DNA from: Hydrotaea diabolus
Taxonomy: Eukaryota; Arthropoda; Insecta; Diptera; Muscidae
Reading direction: 5' to 3'
Assembly: GCA_963513945.1 (NCBI GenBank)
Contig: OY740716.1
Location: 229,305,157-229,369,156 of the forward strand
Length of the DNA stretch: 64,000 nt
Positions 44,485-56,285 of the stretch are shown in pieces. Each line of letters starts with the position of its first letter. The stretch's first letter is position 1. Both the position numbers and the translations under genes were made by a program. Below the pieces are notes generated by a model, which was not told the DNA's origin, did not search any database, and was given only the letters and a program-made list of their open reading frames with translations.

Positions 44485-44820
44485 AACAAGAGAAAAACAT
44501 TAGTTTCGGACTGTCCGGATTTGATAAACCTTGCATAACAATAATCATCATTATGGTCCATATGACCTTCCTTGAGACCAAGACTGTTTTTCTTAAATTC
44601 ATAAAAAAAAATTTTGGATTTGAAATTGTAACTACCTTTAAAAAAAACAATAAGAGAAAAACGACATTAGTTTAGAACTGGCCGAAGTTTTTATTCCTTT
44701 CATAACAATACGGTCTACATGACCGTATTGTGGGCCCCACGGGTCCATGGTACCAACAATATTTTCTCTAAACTCTTAAAAGAACATTTTAGATTTGAAA
44801 TTAAATTGGTTTCAAGTTAA
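44485..44820 (+). repeat. Tandem pair of about 165-bp degenerate units
   Basis: Both units contain 'gagaaaaacgacattagttt/gagaaaaacattagttt', a 'cataacaata...' block, a 'tttctt/ctaaa(c/t)tc' block and 'ttttggatttgaaatt'. The second has a ggtctacatgaccg palindrome. Confidence 0.5.
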
Positions 44821-44883
44821 TTATGCATATGTCCACATTTACATTTGGTTTTAATGTTAAAATCCCTATAACGGACGTTCGGC

Positions 44884-45486
44884 GTTATGACTTTAGGCCC
44901 CACGAAAATACAGCCCAAACCAAATAGGAAATTAGGCCCCAAAATTGGGGTCTAGTTGTATTATCAAAATAGACTCCACAAAATCATAACCCAAACATAA
45001 AATGAAAATAGGCGCCAAAAATATTTATTGGGGCCTAATTTCGTAGTGGTTATTTGAAGGTATGCAAAAAAGCCATAAACCAGATTTACTGTTTTGCGGT
45101 ACTGTCCTTGATGTACAATATAAAATACAAGTTTATAATTTAGTTCAGAGGTAATGAACTATATAATTTTTAATAAAAAACCAACGCTTTATTTTTTCGT
45201 CGAAGGAAATTGGACACGAAATATTTAGTGTGGCCCTACATCGAAATGAAATTGGACCTCAAAATGCGAACATAGGCCCCAAAATTTTTATGAAATAATG
45301 CCCCAACATTTTTTTGGGACCTATTAGAATACAGACATTTGGGGTCCAATTGCGTTATGAAAATATACCCCAGTAAAAATATGAAATTAGGCCCCAAAAA
45401 ACCGTATTTCTGTTATCCATATATTTTTTGGGGCCTTATTTCATTTTAACTTTGGGATGTATTTTCATGGGCCCTAATGGCATACC
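44884..45486. mobile_element. Foldback element Z, about 600 bp
   Basis: Inverted arms of about 60 bp: ttaggccccacgaaaataca ... aaattaggccccaaaa on the left, and their complement to ccctaatggcatac on the right. The motif aaattaggccccaaaa also recurs internally in both orientations. Non-coding. Confidence 0.65.
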
Positions 45487-45629
45487 TCCCTTTTGTACTT
45501 CGTTTCTTCTCAGGAGTCCATAAGCAAAGGGAGGTTAAATTTTAAGTGCAGATATTGAATGTGAACCACACAAGTTTTTTCTGCATTTCATTTGATATTT
45601 CACAATTTCAGACTAACTCAATTTGAATC

Positions 45630-46085
45630 ATGGAAAGATACACAAGCGAGCAACGCGTCAAGTTTAGGCAACAGTGAATGATCAATTTTCGAAGAAAATC
45701 ATCTTCAGTGATGAGGAACATTTTCATCTCATTGGATTCGCCAATAAGCAGAATTGCCGCATTTGGGCGAATGATAATCCAAGGGTGATTGTCGAAAAAA
45801 CAAAGCACCCACAAAGAGTGACTGTTTGGTGCGGTTTATGGGCTGGCGGCATCATCGGGCCGTATTTTTTTTTCCAAAATGAGGCCTGTCAGGCAGTTAC
45901 TGTGAATGGTGTTCGCTATCGTGAGGTGGTAGCGAACTTTTTGTGGCCCGAATTGGAAGATATGGATGTGGACGATATGTGGTTTCAACAGGACGGTGCA
46001 ACTTTCCACACAGCTAACGAAACAATGGTTCTTTTGCGCGACAAATTCAATGACCGTGTTATCTCACGTCGTGGCGATGTTAATT
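45630..46085 (+). pseudogene. DD41D-type mariner transposase, internally deleted (B7)
   Basis: ATG 45630 starts MERYTSEQRVKF, the usual beginning, then a deletion of the HTH region. A frameshifted continuation from about 45674 is open to 46120: FSKKIIFSDEEHFHLIG (first Asp), RVIVEKTKHPQRVTVWCGLW, AGGIIGPYFFF, VNGVRYREVVANFLWPEL, DDMWFQQDGATFHTANETM (second Asp) and VISRRGDVN. The expected CDL-PLD third-Asp region is lost and unrelated sequence follows. The cleanest catalytic segment of this group in the window. TIRs not found. Confidence 0.87.
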
Positions 46086-46362
46086 GTTCATGGTTATTTA
46101 AAATAAAAGGCGTAAGTCGATAAGTTTTTTATAAACACAAATCTCAGTTAAATCAAAAAAAATAAATCCATACGTGGATTCGTAGGGAGAATTGTTTTAT
46201 TTTGAGAGCCCGTGTGCCCATATTTACTTAGTAGGGACATAAATACTGTTACAACATTGAACACACCCATTTCAATAGTAGAACTGAACATACCCCGTTA
46301 ATCTCAATAACCTCAATAGCGTTAGTCTGTAACGGGATTTTAAAATTGTTTCAACTTCCATC

Positions 46363-46965
46363 ATGGAGTGGTCAGATAATGAGAACCGTATCGCTGTAAT
46401 AGCGCTTTTCAAGTGTGAAATGAAAAAAACGATATTTTCAAAACGCTCCGGCCACTAGGGATTAGCCGCATGTTCGTCTACCGATGCATAAAACTGTTTG
46501 TGAAAACTGGAGATGTAAAAGACCGCCACCGGTCGGGCCGTCCACGCTCTGTTCGAACACCGCATGTCATCAAAGCCGTTAAATCAAGAATTCACAGAAA
46601 TCCGCTCCGAAAACAGAAAATCATGGCCCGTGAGATGAATATCACGCAAAAGTCCATGAGTCGAATCATTAAAAAATACTTGGGAATTGGGGCTTTCAAA
46701 CGACGTACCGGACATTTTTTGACTGCAGCTTTAAAAAAAAATAGGATTGAACAATGCAAACGTCTTTTGGTGAAGCAGGCTGATAACTTGCACAGAAAAA
46801 TTTTGTTCACCGACGAAATCATTTTTACCGTTCAGGAAAAATTTAACAAGCAAAATGATAGAGTGCATGCGCGGTGATCTAAGGAAGCATCTCAACTGAT
46901 CCCAAGGGTGGAAAAGGGTCATCACCCAGCATCTGTCATGGTTTGGTGGGGTGTCTCGTACTCAT
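46363..46965 (+). pseudogene. maT-like transposase, N-terminal half
   Basis: ATG 46363 (MEWSDNENRIAVIALFKCEM), then a frameshift. From 46470 it runs MFVYRCIKLFVKTGDVKDRH, RSGRPRSVRTPHVIKAVKSR, KQKIMAREMNITQKSMSRII and LGIGAFKRRTGHFLTAALKK. The first catalytic Asp follows in KILFTDEIIFTVQE, then FNKQNDRVHAR and a stop at 46875-46877. The same frame resumes with VPRVEK-like and GHHPASVMVWWGVSY sequence to about 46960. The HTH plus GRPRS hinge order is typical of Tc1/mariner-superfamily proteins. Confidence 0.87.
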
Positions 46966-46969
46966 TTAA

Positions 46970-47279
46970 TGACCCATTAAAACGAGGAGATTTCTGATTA
47001 CGCTGGCCAATTTTTGGGACAACTGGGCCAAAACTCCTTGCAATTATGCCCTTTTACAAGGTATAAAGTGCGTGTCAGGTAACAGTACCCGTTTTACCGA
47101 TTGTTCGACCTCAAAAAATTATGATTTGTAAAGAAAATATTCAAAAAAAAGTTTATTTTTTAAAGTACCTTTAGTCCCTTAAGTGGAAATTTTTCCACCT
47201 AGGTCGATTTTGCCCTTTTACAATTCCAAACAGATAATGATAAGCCATCATTGTGCAAAAATTTAAATAACAATTGCAG
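46970..47279. repeat. Break region with repeat V fragment
   Basis: Transposase similarity stops at about 46965. 47164-47230 (gtacctttagtcccttaagt, tacaattccaaac) matches repeat V copy 2 at 31050-31120. Confidence 0.5.
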
Positions 47280-48235
47280 TCTGTGAAATTAGTGAAAATT
47301 TCCGAATTTCAATAGATATTTTCCTAATTTCAATTGGAATTTCCGAATTTTAAATGATATTTTCTGAATTTCGATTCTTATTTATAAATTAATTTTGATG
47401 TTTTCTGAATTTCAAATGAGAATTTGAAATTTCGAATTTTAATTGATGAGAACTTCAATTGTAATTTCTGGATTTGAATTGTAACTTTGAATTTTAATTG
47501 ATGTGTTGTGAATTCCAATTGTAATTTCTGAATTTCAATTGATATATTCTAAATTGTAAATGTAATTTCTGAATTTCAATTGATGTGTTTTGAGTTTAAA
47601 TTGTTATTTTCTGAACTTCAAATGTAATTTCTGAATTTTAATTGTAATTTTTGAACTTTAATTGATGTGTTGTGAATTCCAATTGAAATTTTTGAATTTC
47701 AATTGATATATTCTGAATTTTAATGGTAATTTCTGAATTTCAATTGATGTGTTTTGAGTTTAAATTGTAATTTTTGAATTTCAATATTTATTTCTGAATT
47801 TCAATTGTAATATCTAAATTTCAGTTGATGTGTTCTAAATTCTAATTGTAATTTCTGAATATTAATGGTAATTTCTGAATTTCAAATGATCTCTTCTAAA
47901 TTTCAATTGAGTTTTCAAGAATTTCAATTGTAATTTCTGAATTTCAATTGATATTTTCTGAAATTCAGTTGATGTGTTCTACTGTAATTTCTGAAATTGA
48001 ACTGTCTTCTGAATTTCAATTGTAATCTCTGTATTTAATTGATGACTTCTGGATTTTAGTTGTAATTTCTGAATTTCAATTGTAATTTTTTGAGCTTCAA
48101 ATGATCTCCTCTGAATTTCCATGGCAATTTCTGAATTTAAACTGATATCTTCTGAATTTCAATTGAGCTCCTCTAATTTCCCATGGTTATTTATGAATTT
48201 CAATTGATCTTTTCTGAATTACATGTATTAATGCT
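47280..48235 (+). repeat. Degenerate minisatellite, roughly 20-bp unit
   Basis: About 950 bp built from variants of 'tttctgaatttcaattg' followed by 'taa', 'atatt' or 'atgtgt'. Several dozen units with many substitutions. Almost free of GC apart from the ctg and c positions. Non-coding. Confidence 0.85.
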
Positions 48236-48700
48236 GTATAAGCCATTATATGTGCCATTATTTCGAATCTTAATGAAATTAGGCACAAGATCCATGAGCT
48301 GTGTATAGTCGCTGTGGATATTAGTTAAAATCGGTTCAGATTAAGATATAGCTCCCACCTATATGGTTAGCCGATGAAATATTCCCACAAATTGAAATAT
48401 GACATTAGTTTTAAAATCTAGGTAAATTTAGAGCCCGTCCAAGGGGACCCAAAAACAATTTTAAGTTGGTTTTTCTGAACATCGAGAAATGCAGGAAGGG
48501 CGGTGTCACGCCAGATCGTTTTAAAAAATTAACAGAAATAAATCATTTTATTATTATAGACTATGTCGTGTTAAAATTGCACAAAAATGCGTGGCCCCGC
48601 CCAGTGACTAAAAACGATATGACAGAAGTAGTTGGTATATATGAAGTTGGTATGGAACGAAACACATCTTGATAGAAAATAGGCCGGTGCCCCGCTCAAC
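48236..48700 (+). repeat. Muscoid-type repeat fragment
   Basis: Contains 'ttaaaatcggttcagatt' and 'agatatagctcccacctata', the same phrases as the array at 50590-51960. Confidence 0.5.
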
Positions 48701-50580
48701 GAAAAATTTGTTATTGGAAGCGTAATTCACTGTGGAGATTCGGCCCGGCCAATTTTATCCACTTCTCTAGTTTGATAAAAAAAATTTAAATTAGTAATAT
48801 AACTTTCGATTTCTGAAATTTAATTTTGTTAACATTTATAATTAAGCAGCACATATTTTATGTAATAATCAAAGAGTCAGTGTGAAATGTAGTAAACTAA
48901 TAGTTGACAAAATTAATGTCTATTAACGCTATTAATAAATTTTCCAAAATAACAATTACTTAATTGTTTTTTGTTTTGTCTCATTACTTTGTGACCCCCT
49001 TTTTCTTCTTCAGCCTTAAAATATGAAGACAGATGAAAAAAATAACACCAATAAATTTGTCAAACATTCACACAAGTGTGAATCACCGTCACCATTACCG
49101 CGAACCGACCCAACTCATATTTTCACGTCCATCAGTAAAATTGTAGGGTAGACCGAACGGCAGTAACCGAGTTTGCATACAGATGGACAGACAGAACAGA
49201 CAGCCTTACAATATTGTAACTCGGCTAAGTGAGGTTTTCTTGGTTGGTTTTTTTCTACTAGTTGTAATCGCCGTTGTTGCTGTTGTCGTTTTTTTATAAT
49301 TTATAACCGTGCAAATGTTATTGCCATTAAAAGTGTTGTGTAGATGAAGCAGTAGATGAGGCAGAAACACATAAAAAATTATTTAACCGAAGCATTACAG
49401 ACATTTTATTGTCATATTGGACATTTTTATTACATATTGGGTTTGGGATAATTTGCGACTTTAATGATAAAGTCGAAGATGGAAGTATTTAGCCTTCTTT
49501 ACACTGGGTGTGTTGAAAGCGGTCTCAATATAATGAGATAAAATTTATTTAGGCTTTTAGCTGTATACATTTTTAATATTTGTATTTAAAGCTGTAGTAA
49601 AACATAAGTATACATACTAGTTTTATGGTGAGGTTTTCTAACATTTGAATATTTTTGATTTAGTTTTTTCTCTGTTTGGATGAACAGCCTGATTTGAGCA
49701 AATAGGTAAATGTTTTTCAATCAAAAGCCGTTATGGTTTTTATTGAAAATACAACTTTAGGGTGCATTTTTATCGTATACTATTCATTATGGTATATTAT
49801 AAAGCTTATCATATTAATTTACGATTTACATTACATCGTGACGTTTAGATGCAAACAATGTTGCCAAATCTCTGATACCAAACCAACAAAATATGGCCCG
49901 GGGGGATTTTTATTTTTCATATTTTATATACAAAATGATGCGGTTTCAGACTGTTAAATTCTTCTGATTTAATAAATGCTGAATCCATCTTGGTACTGCA
50001 GACCAAAGACGTAAATTGTACAAGATGGGCTATGTGCTACTTTGTTGTAATAATAAAGAAAAACAGGACCCAGTAACGCACACATTTCCGGGATTTATTT
50101 TTCCACATTCATTTGCACACAATTACTTAAACACTAGAAAGTCAAAATTGAAATACAAAAAAACACAAAATTCTCACACTTTAAACACAAAAAAAATAGT
50201 ATTCCCAAAATGATTTTAATTCAAATATGTTTTTCGATTTATCGATAAAGCACAAATCACCTATCTTGTGCAATTTATCGTCTTTGCTTGGTACTGCAGA
50301 CATAGTTGCCGACGGATGTGAGTGGCAGTTTTTGGTAAACAATAGATAAAAATCGACTTCGATTTCGATTATTGATCAAATTACACCTAATTAACGTTAA
50401 TATAATATTCTTATGTCGGTAATGTTGGACAAGTCGCAAGAGGCCAGAGGGAATCTCGAAGGTCGACTTCTCTAATAGGTTTTACTTCTGATTCTATGAT
50501 CAAACCCAAGGATTTGTATATCATGGCGCAAATGTTTGTAACTACCAAAAATATAAAATATGTATTTGACCACCTTTAAG
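48701..50580. other. Unassigned sequence inside the maT element
   Basis: No gene. 49130-49215 contains 'gacagacagaacagacagcc', a phrase common in repeat V type sequences. 'ttggtactgcagac' occurs twice, at 49990 and 50289. Confidence 0.35.
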
Positions 50581-50589
50581 CATACCGAT

Positions 50590-51960
50590 CGATGTAAAAT
50601 CACCCGCTGATTTCATTTAACGATTTCTGTCTGTCAGTCCGTCCGTCCATCTTAAGTTTGTAATTAAACTACAGGTCGCAATTGTTTTTCGATTTTCATG
50701 AAATTTTGCAGAAGTACGTTTTTGGATCAAGGACGGATGCTATTGGAATTAAAGAAAATCGGTTTAGATACCTTCCACCTATATGTTTATCCGATTTTTA
50801 TGTCTTTAGTTTTAGAAGTCACGTAAAATCACCTACTGAATTCATTTAACGATATCTGTCTGTCTCTCAGTCCATCCATCTAAAGTTTGTAATTAAACTA
50901 CAGGTCGCAATTTTTGTCCGATTTTCATGAAATTTGGCAGAAGTACGTTTTTGGACCAAGAACGGATGCTATTGAAATTAAAGAAAATCGGTTCAGATAG
51001 CTCCCACCTATATGTTTATCCTATTTTTATGTCTTTAGCTTTAGACATCACATATTACATCCAGTATTGATGAAATTTTTCGGGCTAAAGAAGGACATTG
51101 CTTAAATTGGAAAATCAGTTTAGATTTAGATACAGCTCTAATATACGTGTACTTATATATGCTCATCCGATTATCTGCTTTTTGCTCTAGGAGCCCCATT
51201 AACATCCAATCTAGATGACATTAAGCACACGTAAGATTTTTAAACCAAGGAACGACGTTATTAAAATTGAAATAAATCGGTCCAGATTTAGATATAGCTT
51301 CCATATATATATGTTTATCAGATTTTAATTTTTGAAGCCACATAAAATAGCCAATCTTGATGAAACTGAGAAAGTTTTGTGGGACAAGGAAGGACGTCAT
51401 TGAAATTGAAAAAAAATCGGTTCAGGTTTAGCTTTAGCTTCCATACGTTTATGTATGTCCATCCGGTTTTATAGCTTTAGCTCTAGAAGCCGCATAGTAC
51501 AGACAATCTTGACGAAATTTGCCACACGTTTGTGTTCGGACCAAGAAAGGGCATTATATGTTCATCCGAATTTTCTGTTTTAAGCTTTAGAAACCACATC
51601 TTACATCGAATCTTGATGAAAAATCGGTTGATATTTGGATATAGTACCCACACAAATGTATGTTCATCCGTTTTTATGTTTTTAGTTTTAGAAACCACAT
51701 ATTACATCAGCCAAGGTTTTCAGCCAAGGAGAACGCTATTAATATTGGAGAAAATCGGTTGATATTTGGATATAGCTCCCACACATATGTTTGTTTTTAG
51801 CTCTAAAAAACACATATTACAACTAACCTTGATGAAGTACGTTCCTCCTATATAGCTTCCACATATACGTTCAACCGATTTTACCAAAAACTATTTGTAA
51901 AAAAATACTCAAAAAAGTCTACTATATATGGCTTCTGGAAATGCAGGTTTTAAAATCGGG
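50590..51960 (+). repeat. Tandem degenerate muscoid-type repeats
   Basis: Two well-matched units of about 230 bp start near 50600 and 50830 (gatttctgtctgtcagtccg; aagtttgtaattaaactaca; ttggcagaagtacgtttttg). Four or more weaker units of roughly 110-180 bp follow, each with 'attgaaattgaaaaaaatcg', 'agctcccacacatatg', 'cttgatgaaa' and 'gaaaccacatattacatc'. Non-coding. Confidence 0.7.
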
Positions 51961-52429
51961 AAATATCTCGTATTTTATTAATTCACGGATGGATGTGTAC
52001 CACATTCAGTAGGATTCGTCTATGCCAGAAACCTGACCAATGTATTATGTTTTGTCGAATTCGGCTTAAATTGTGACCATTACTTTCATGGCATTACAAC
52101 GATAGATAGAGAGAAGTACGGACATCACACAATGGAATAAGATTGTGATTCTTAATCGATTGTTAAAATAAACATGGAGCATATCTCCTTTCTCTCGAGT
52201 GCAGTTCTAAGTGCAGAAAGTAACTAACATAAAAAATAAATACAGAAAATATTATAATAGATGTGTTCTTTTTAGGTTACTAAACTGGCACTTGTATGAA
52301 AATTATTTGGCCTTAAGTCGCTAAACAACCCAATAAGAGCTGCCACACTTATTTTGCCAACAAAACAACGATCATTTTCGTTAGATATACAAAAAACAAA
52401 CGTTAGATATACAAACAAACAAGAAGAGG

Positions 52430-52761
52430 TCTCATTGGCAACAGCCATGGTTTTGGAGGATTCTGCGCCGGCCCATAAGGCTAAAACGTCCCAGGCCTGG
52501 CTTCGAAACAATTTGCCAGCGTTCATTTTCTCTGCAGAATGGCCCTCAGGCAGTCCAGATTTGAACCCATTGGATTACAAATTGTGGACTGTTTTAGAGG
52601 ACAAGGTTTGTCACAAAAGCTACCCTAACATTGGATCTCTTAAGAGTGCTTTGGTTCGAGCAGTGGCCAATTTTACAATGGACGAGGTTCGTGCAGCTAT
52701 TGACGATTGGCCAGTGCGAGTTAAGGCGTGTGTAAAGGTAAAAGGTGGACATTTCGAATAA
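52430..52761 (+). pseudogene. maT-like transposase, C-terminal half
   Basis: In frame from about 52440 to TAA at 52759-52761: VLEDSAPAHKAKTSQAWL (second catalytic Asp), NLPAFIFSAEWPSGSPDLNP and LDYKLWTVLEDKVCHKSYPN, with IGSLKSALVRAVANFTMDEV, RAAIDDWPVRVKACVKVKGG and HFE at the end. From the Asp of EDSAP to the Asp of NPLD there are 37 residues, the DD37D spacing of maT elements. The three catalytic residues across the two halves are all present. The 3' TIR follows 125 bp downstream. Confidence 0.9.
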
Positions 52762-52888
52762 GTAAATTCTTTTTGGATACAATATACATCAATAAATATA
52801 TTAAAAAAATATTTGGTCCAAAAAAAATCAGTACTTTTTATTTTACAGCATAAAACGTGTGTAACAGTATGTATGTCCCTACTAAGTA

Positions 52889-53559
52889 CCTAGGTAACTT
52901 GCAAAAGAACACGGCTAATACTTACAAAAGGATTATAATAAAACAATGTATCAAATTAATAACTATTCCTTTTTAAAAAATTTAAAAGTAAGTATAAAAA
53001 ATTAAAATTGTCCAATAAAAAAGTATGTAAATTAGCCTACCGACCAAGGCGTTGAACAGCGCTGACAGTGAGAGTCATATAAGCGTGCTGTCTGACATGT
53101 TCTATAAGAACATGCAAGCAATCACGTCTGCCGCACCGCCTGTGCTGAAAATTCGCCTTGATCGATGAGCTATTATATACACGTGTATCGAAATACATTG
53201 ACTCTAACGCCTTCTCGCCTTAAACTGGCCTGAAGTAAAACATAAAAAAAATATTTCTTCCGTGGGTTTTGTATTTTAATTGTCTTTAAATTGATGTATT
53301 CTTTCTAGTATAGATCCGGAAGAAGTTCAAAATCTGTTAAATACAAAACGGATATTTAATGTTAACATTTAAAAAAGAAAACAAAAAAAAACAATACCAT
53401 TGATGATCGAGGTCGAAACACTCTACAATTTCAAAAGAACGCGTATGTCATAAACGTTTGACGATGACGATTGGTAAGGGCTGAGAGCGGAGGAAAGACG
53501 AGTCAATGAAAGGAATTTTCATTTCATTTACCCGGTGCTCTGTGCATTCGAACCAAATA
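52889..53559. other. Unassigned sequence
   Basis: 52889-52930 matches the end of repeat R (taggtaacttgcaaaagaac). The rest is not recognised. Confidence 0.35.
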
Positions 53560-54470
53560 CAAAATCACGAAATTTAAATGTGGTGAAGGTCTGGATGTTG
53601 CATAACTTTACACTGAAGCTGAAACAACAGCCAGCGATGACGGTTTAAACTTGTCCGATAGACCATTAATGGACGGATGATATTATTAACACTACAACCA
53701 TACGTGCCGACATACATCCATCCATTTGTACGTAGTACTCTCGAAGTCGTAGCCGAAATCGAACAAGTAAAAGTGGTTTTCTTGAGCATGAAAAGACACC
53801 ATCATCATCTACTGACCGACATTCAGCTGAAGCTGTAGCGAACAGCGACGGCCATGACTGGCCGGCCGCCAGCAGCATTGGTGGCATCATTAACCGCTCC
53901 CCCCAACGATTGTACTGGCAAGCAACAACAAGAGCGGCGACAGCGGCCAGTGCGACAACGACTTTCGATAATAATGAAAATAAAAGTTTCATGAAATGAA
54001 ACGTCCAAAGAAAACTTCATAAAACAAGACATAATAATCTTTAAGTCAGAGACACCAGCAGCAGACATACGAGTCTGCTGCACAAGGTAACATTAACGCC
54101 ATTACCAACGAGAGAGAAATAGAGAGAGCAGGAGAAAGATCATGGCATCATTTGAAAATCAATTGAATTCAACTTGACCTATAAATGATTGGCGATGGCA
54201 AACAGAGCAACACCGACTGACAACCGCCAGCCGATGTTGTTTGGTCGGTCGGGTCCGTTTACCGGCCAAACAACAACATTGACGGAGACCGCACATTCCC
54301 GCTGGGCATAACTAAATATAACTACACTTGGAGAGCACGGACAGAGAATCACGACAGACTCATGTTGCGACTTTCGATTACAGCATCCCAGCGGAAGAGT
54401 TGTTGATGGCGATGCTGTTCGCAAAGTTACACACGTATGCGATGAATGAATGGCCAGCAGTTACAGTGAT
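53560..54470. other. GC-richer tract of unknown function
   Basis: Clearly richer in G+C than its surroundings, with CAN/GCN runs (gcaacaacaagagcggcgac). The longest open frame (53992-53666, minus, MKLLFSLLSKVVVALAAVAA at its start) looks signal-peptide-like but shows no domain, and overlapping frames on the same strand are equally open. It may be an exon, a UTR or regulatory sequence; no splice pairing was found. Confidence 0.35.
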
Positions 54471-54715
54471 GAAGAAAAGTATGAAACTATAGCGTTAGAT
54501 ATTTGCTCACATTTAATTGTACTTTAACTAATAAAAATAAAGTTTGAACTTGCCGTCGTTCTATATAGGAAACATTTACCAATTTAAAGTGACGAAAACG
54601 AGTAGATTATCATCTAGATTTCTCAAACAAATCAGAAAAATGGTGTAAAGCTTTAATTTTACAACTGGGTGTTTCATATGCATGTGTGTTATTTCGAAAA
54701 TTTAGAGGGCGGGAA

Positions 54716-54786
54716 TTCCCGGGAATCTTTGTAATTTTTCATTCCCGGCTTCCCGGGAAATTCATCCAGGATTCCCGGGAAATTCA
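54716..54786. repeat. Cluster of cccggga palindromes
   Basis: 'ttcccggga(a)' occurs four times within 70 bp (54716-54786) in otherwise AT-rich sequence. Confidence 0.7.
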
Positions 54787-54814
54787 TTATTTTCTATTTA
54801 CACAGCCATGACAT

Positions 54815-55930
54815 TGGTTGCTATATATATTTCTGGCCTAGGCAATACTAAGTGTTGCCTGGTGCCATCTGACATTTCCATTGGGAAGTTTGACATTTTT
54901 TAGCATAAACGTTCTCAGAACGTTCTGACGTACGACCATCATTTGTGTTGTTTACAGTGACTTAAAAAAAATCAATTTGGCAAAAAAAATGGAATTAACT
55001 CGTGAACATTTTGGTGCGATCATTTATCACAACTTTCGACGTAGATTATCACGACAAGAGTGCATCGATGAACTTAAATCTTTGTATGGCGGTGAAGCAC
55101 CATCCATCTGGTTTAATTTATTCAATCGTGGCCGACGCTCGCTCAAGGACGAAGGACGTCCAAAAACGGCCGTTGTGCCAGAGAACATTGATGCCGTGCG
55201 TAAACTGATAATGCAAGATCGTCATGTGACATACCGTGAGATAGAGACATCCTTGATCATTTCTTCCACCAGCATACAATCGATATGCTGAATACCTGGC
55301 CGTAAAAAAGGTTTGTTCTCGTTGGATCCCGCACAAACTGAAAATCGTTAAAAAAAAAGGCTCGTGTAGATTGGTGCAAAGAAATTTTGAAAAAATACGA
55401 TCGCGGTGCTTCAAAAGACCTTTATAAGATCGTCACAGGTGAAGAATCATGGATCTATGCGTATGAGCCCGAAACAAAACAGCAATCGACCGTGTGGGTA
55501 TTCGAAGACGAGCCAAATCGAACGAAAGTTGTTTGTGGAAGAAGCACTTCGAAGCAAATGGTCGCCTGTTTCTTCGGCAAAACTGGTCATGTGGCGACTG
55601 TTCCGCATTGGCTGAAAACAGCGCCTTTTTAACCGGCCAAAACGTCAAATTGATGGGTCATCCGCCGTACAGCCCTGACTTGGCACCCAATGACTTCTTT
55701 TTATTCCCGCACTTCAAGAAAAAAATGCGATTTTCTTCGCCAGAAGATGCAAAAACCATGTTTTGGAGGTGTTTCAATCGCAGTGGAAAAAGTGCTTCGA
55801 CAATTGGTTTGAGCGCATGCAAAAGTGTATAAATCATGCTGGAGAATACTTTCAAAAACAATAAAACCATTTTTGATGATAAATATCCGCCTTTTCATTA
55901 TTAGGAAAGAAATATATATAAGTACAGCAG
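54815..55930 (+). mobile_element. DD34D mariner, family A copy 6, deleted
   Basis: Left end ttggttgctatatatatttc; right end atataagtacagcagcc. ATG 54989 starts MELTREHFGAIIYHNFRR. A deletion removes part of the first HTH linker (SIWFNLFNRGRRSLKD), and a frameshift follows at LHE-L. From 55387 it runs KKYDRGASKDLYKIVTGEES, where the first catalytic Asp is Glu, then WIYAYEPETKQQSTVWV and ACFFGKTGHVATVP. The block with the second Asp is deleted, and the third region is frame-shifted (GHPPYSPDLAPNDFFLF at 55655-55705). Dead. Confidence 0.87.
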
Positions 55931-56109
55931 CCTTTTTAATCGTATATTTCTTGTTTTTGGTTTTTTCAATAGAAGCTTATCTTTATCTGATCTAATGAAT
56001 TAAAAAAAAAAATAAATAAAAACAATGCAAAATCGACATGGTTTGTTTTACTTTTGTGTTATGCGAAAAATTTTACTAGTTTACTATTTCATTACAATTT
56101 TTAGGTTTT

Positions 56110-56285
56110 TATTGTCGGATTCTGCCGAATTCATCGATGAATTCTCTTCTAGTTTAATTCTCTTTGGTGTATACAAAGAGAAACAGTGTTGCCATGTTAC
56201 TCTCAATTTTGATCAATGTTCCACTTTACCAAATTGAAAACTAACTAGGTAATTACCTCAAAAGAACATGGCTAATAAGAAAATG
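56110..56285 (+). repeat. Dispersed repeat R, 3' part
   Basis: Matches the last third of the R copies: 'gaattcatcgatgaattc', 'agagaaacagtgttgcc', 'aagaacatggcta'. Confidence 0.5.

Larger units (their letters stand above)
46227..52886 (+). mobile_element. DD37D (maT-like) transposon split by about 5.5 kb of repeats
   Basis: The left end TA|cttagtagggacataaata (46225-46227) and the right end tatgtccctactaag|TA (52886-52888) are inverted repeats of about 30 bp, each beside TA. The transposase N-terminal half follows the left end and the C-terminal half precedes the right end, in the same orientation. About 50 codons between the halves are missing, and 46970-52430 holds unrelated tandem repeats. 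One interrupted element is the simplest reading; two complementary fragments are the alternative. Confidence 0.8.

Noticed and set aside
47280..48235. Minisatellite as a CRISPR-like array
   Set aside because: Units are degenerate, contiguous and without unique spacers; the context is a eukaryotic transposon.
53666..53992. Signal-peptide-like protein on the minus strand
   Set aside because: Hydrophobic start is compatible with GC-rich repetitive codons; overlapping frames are equally open and no domain or splice partner was found.
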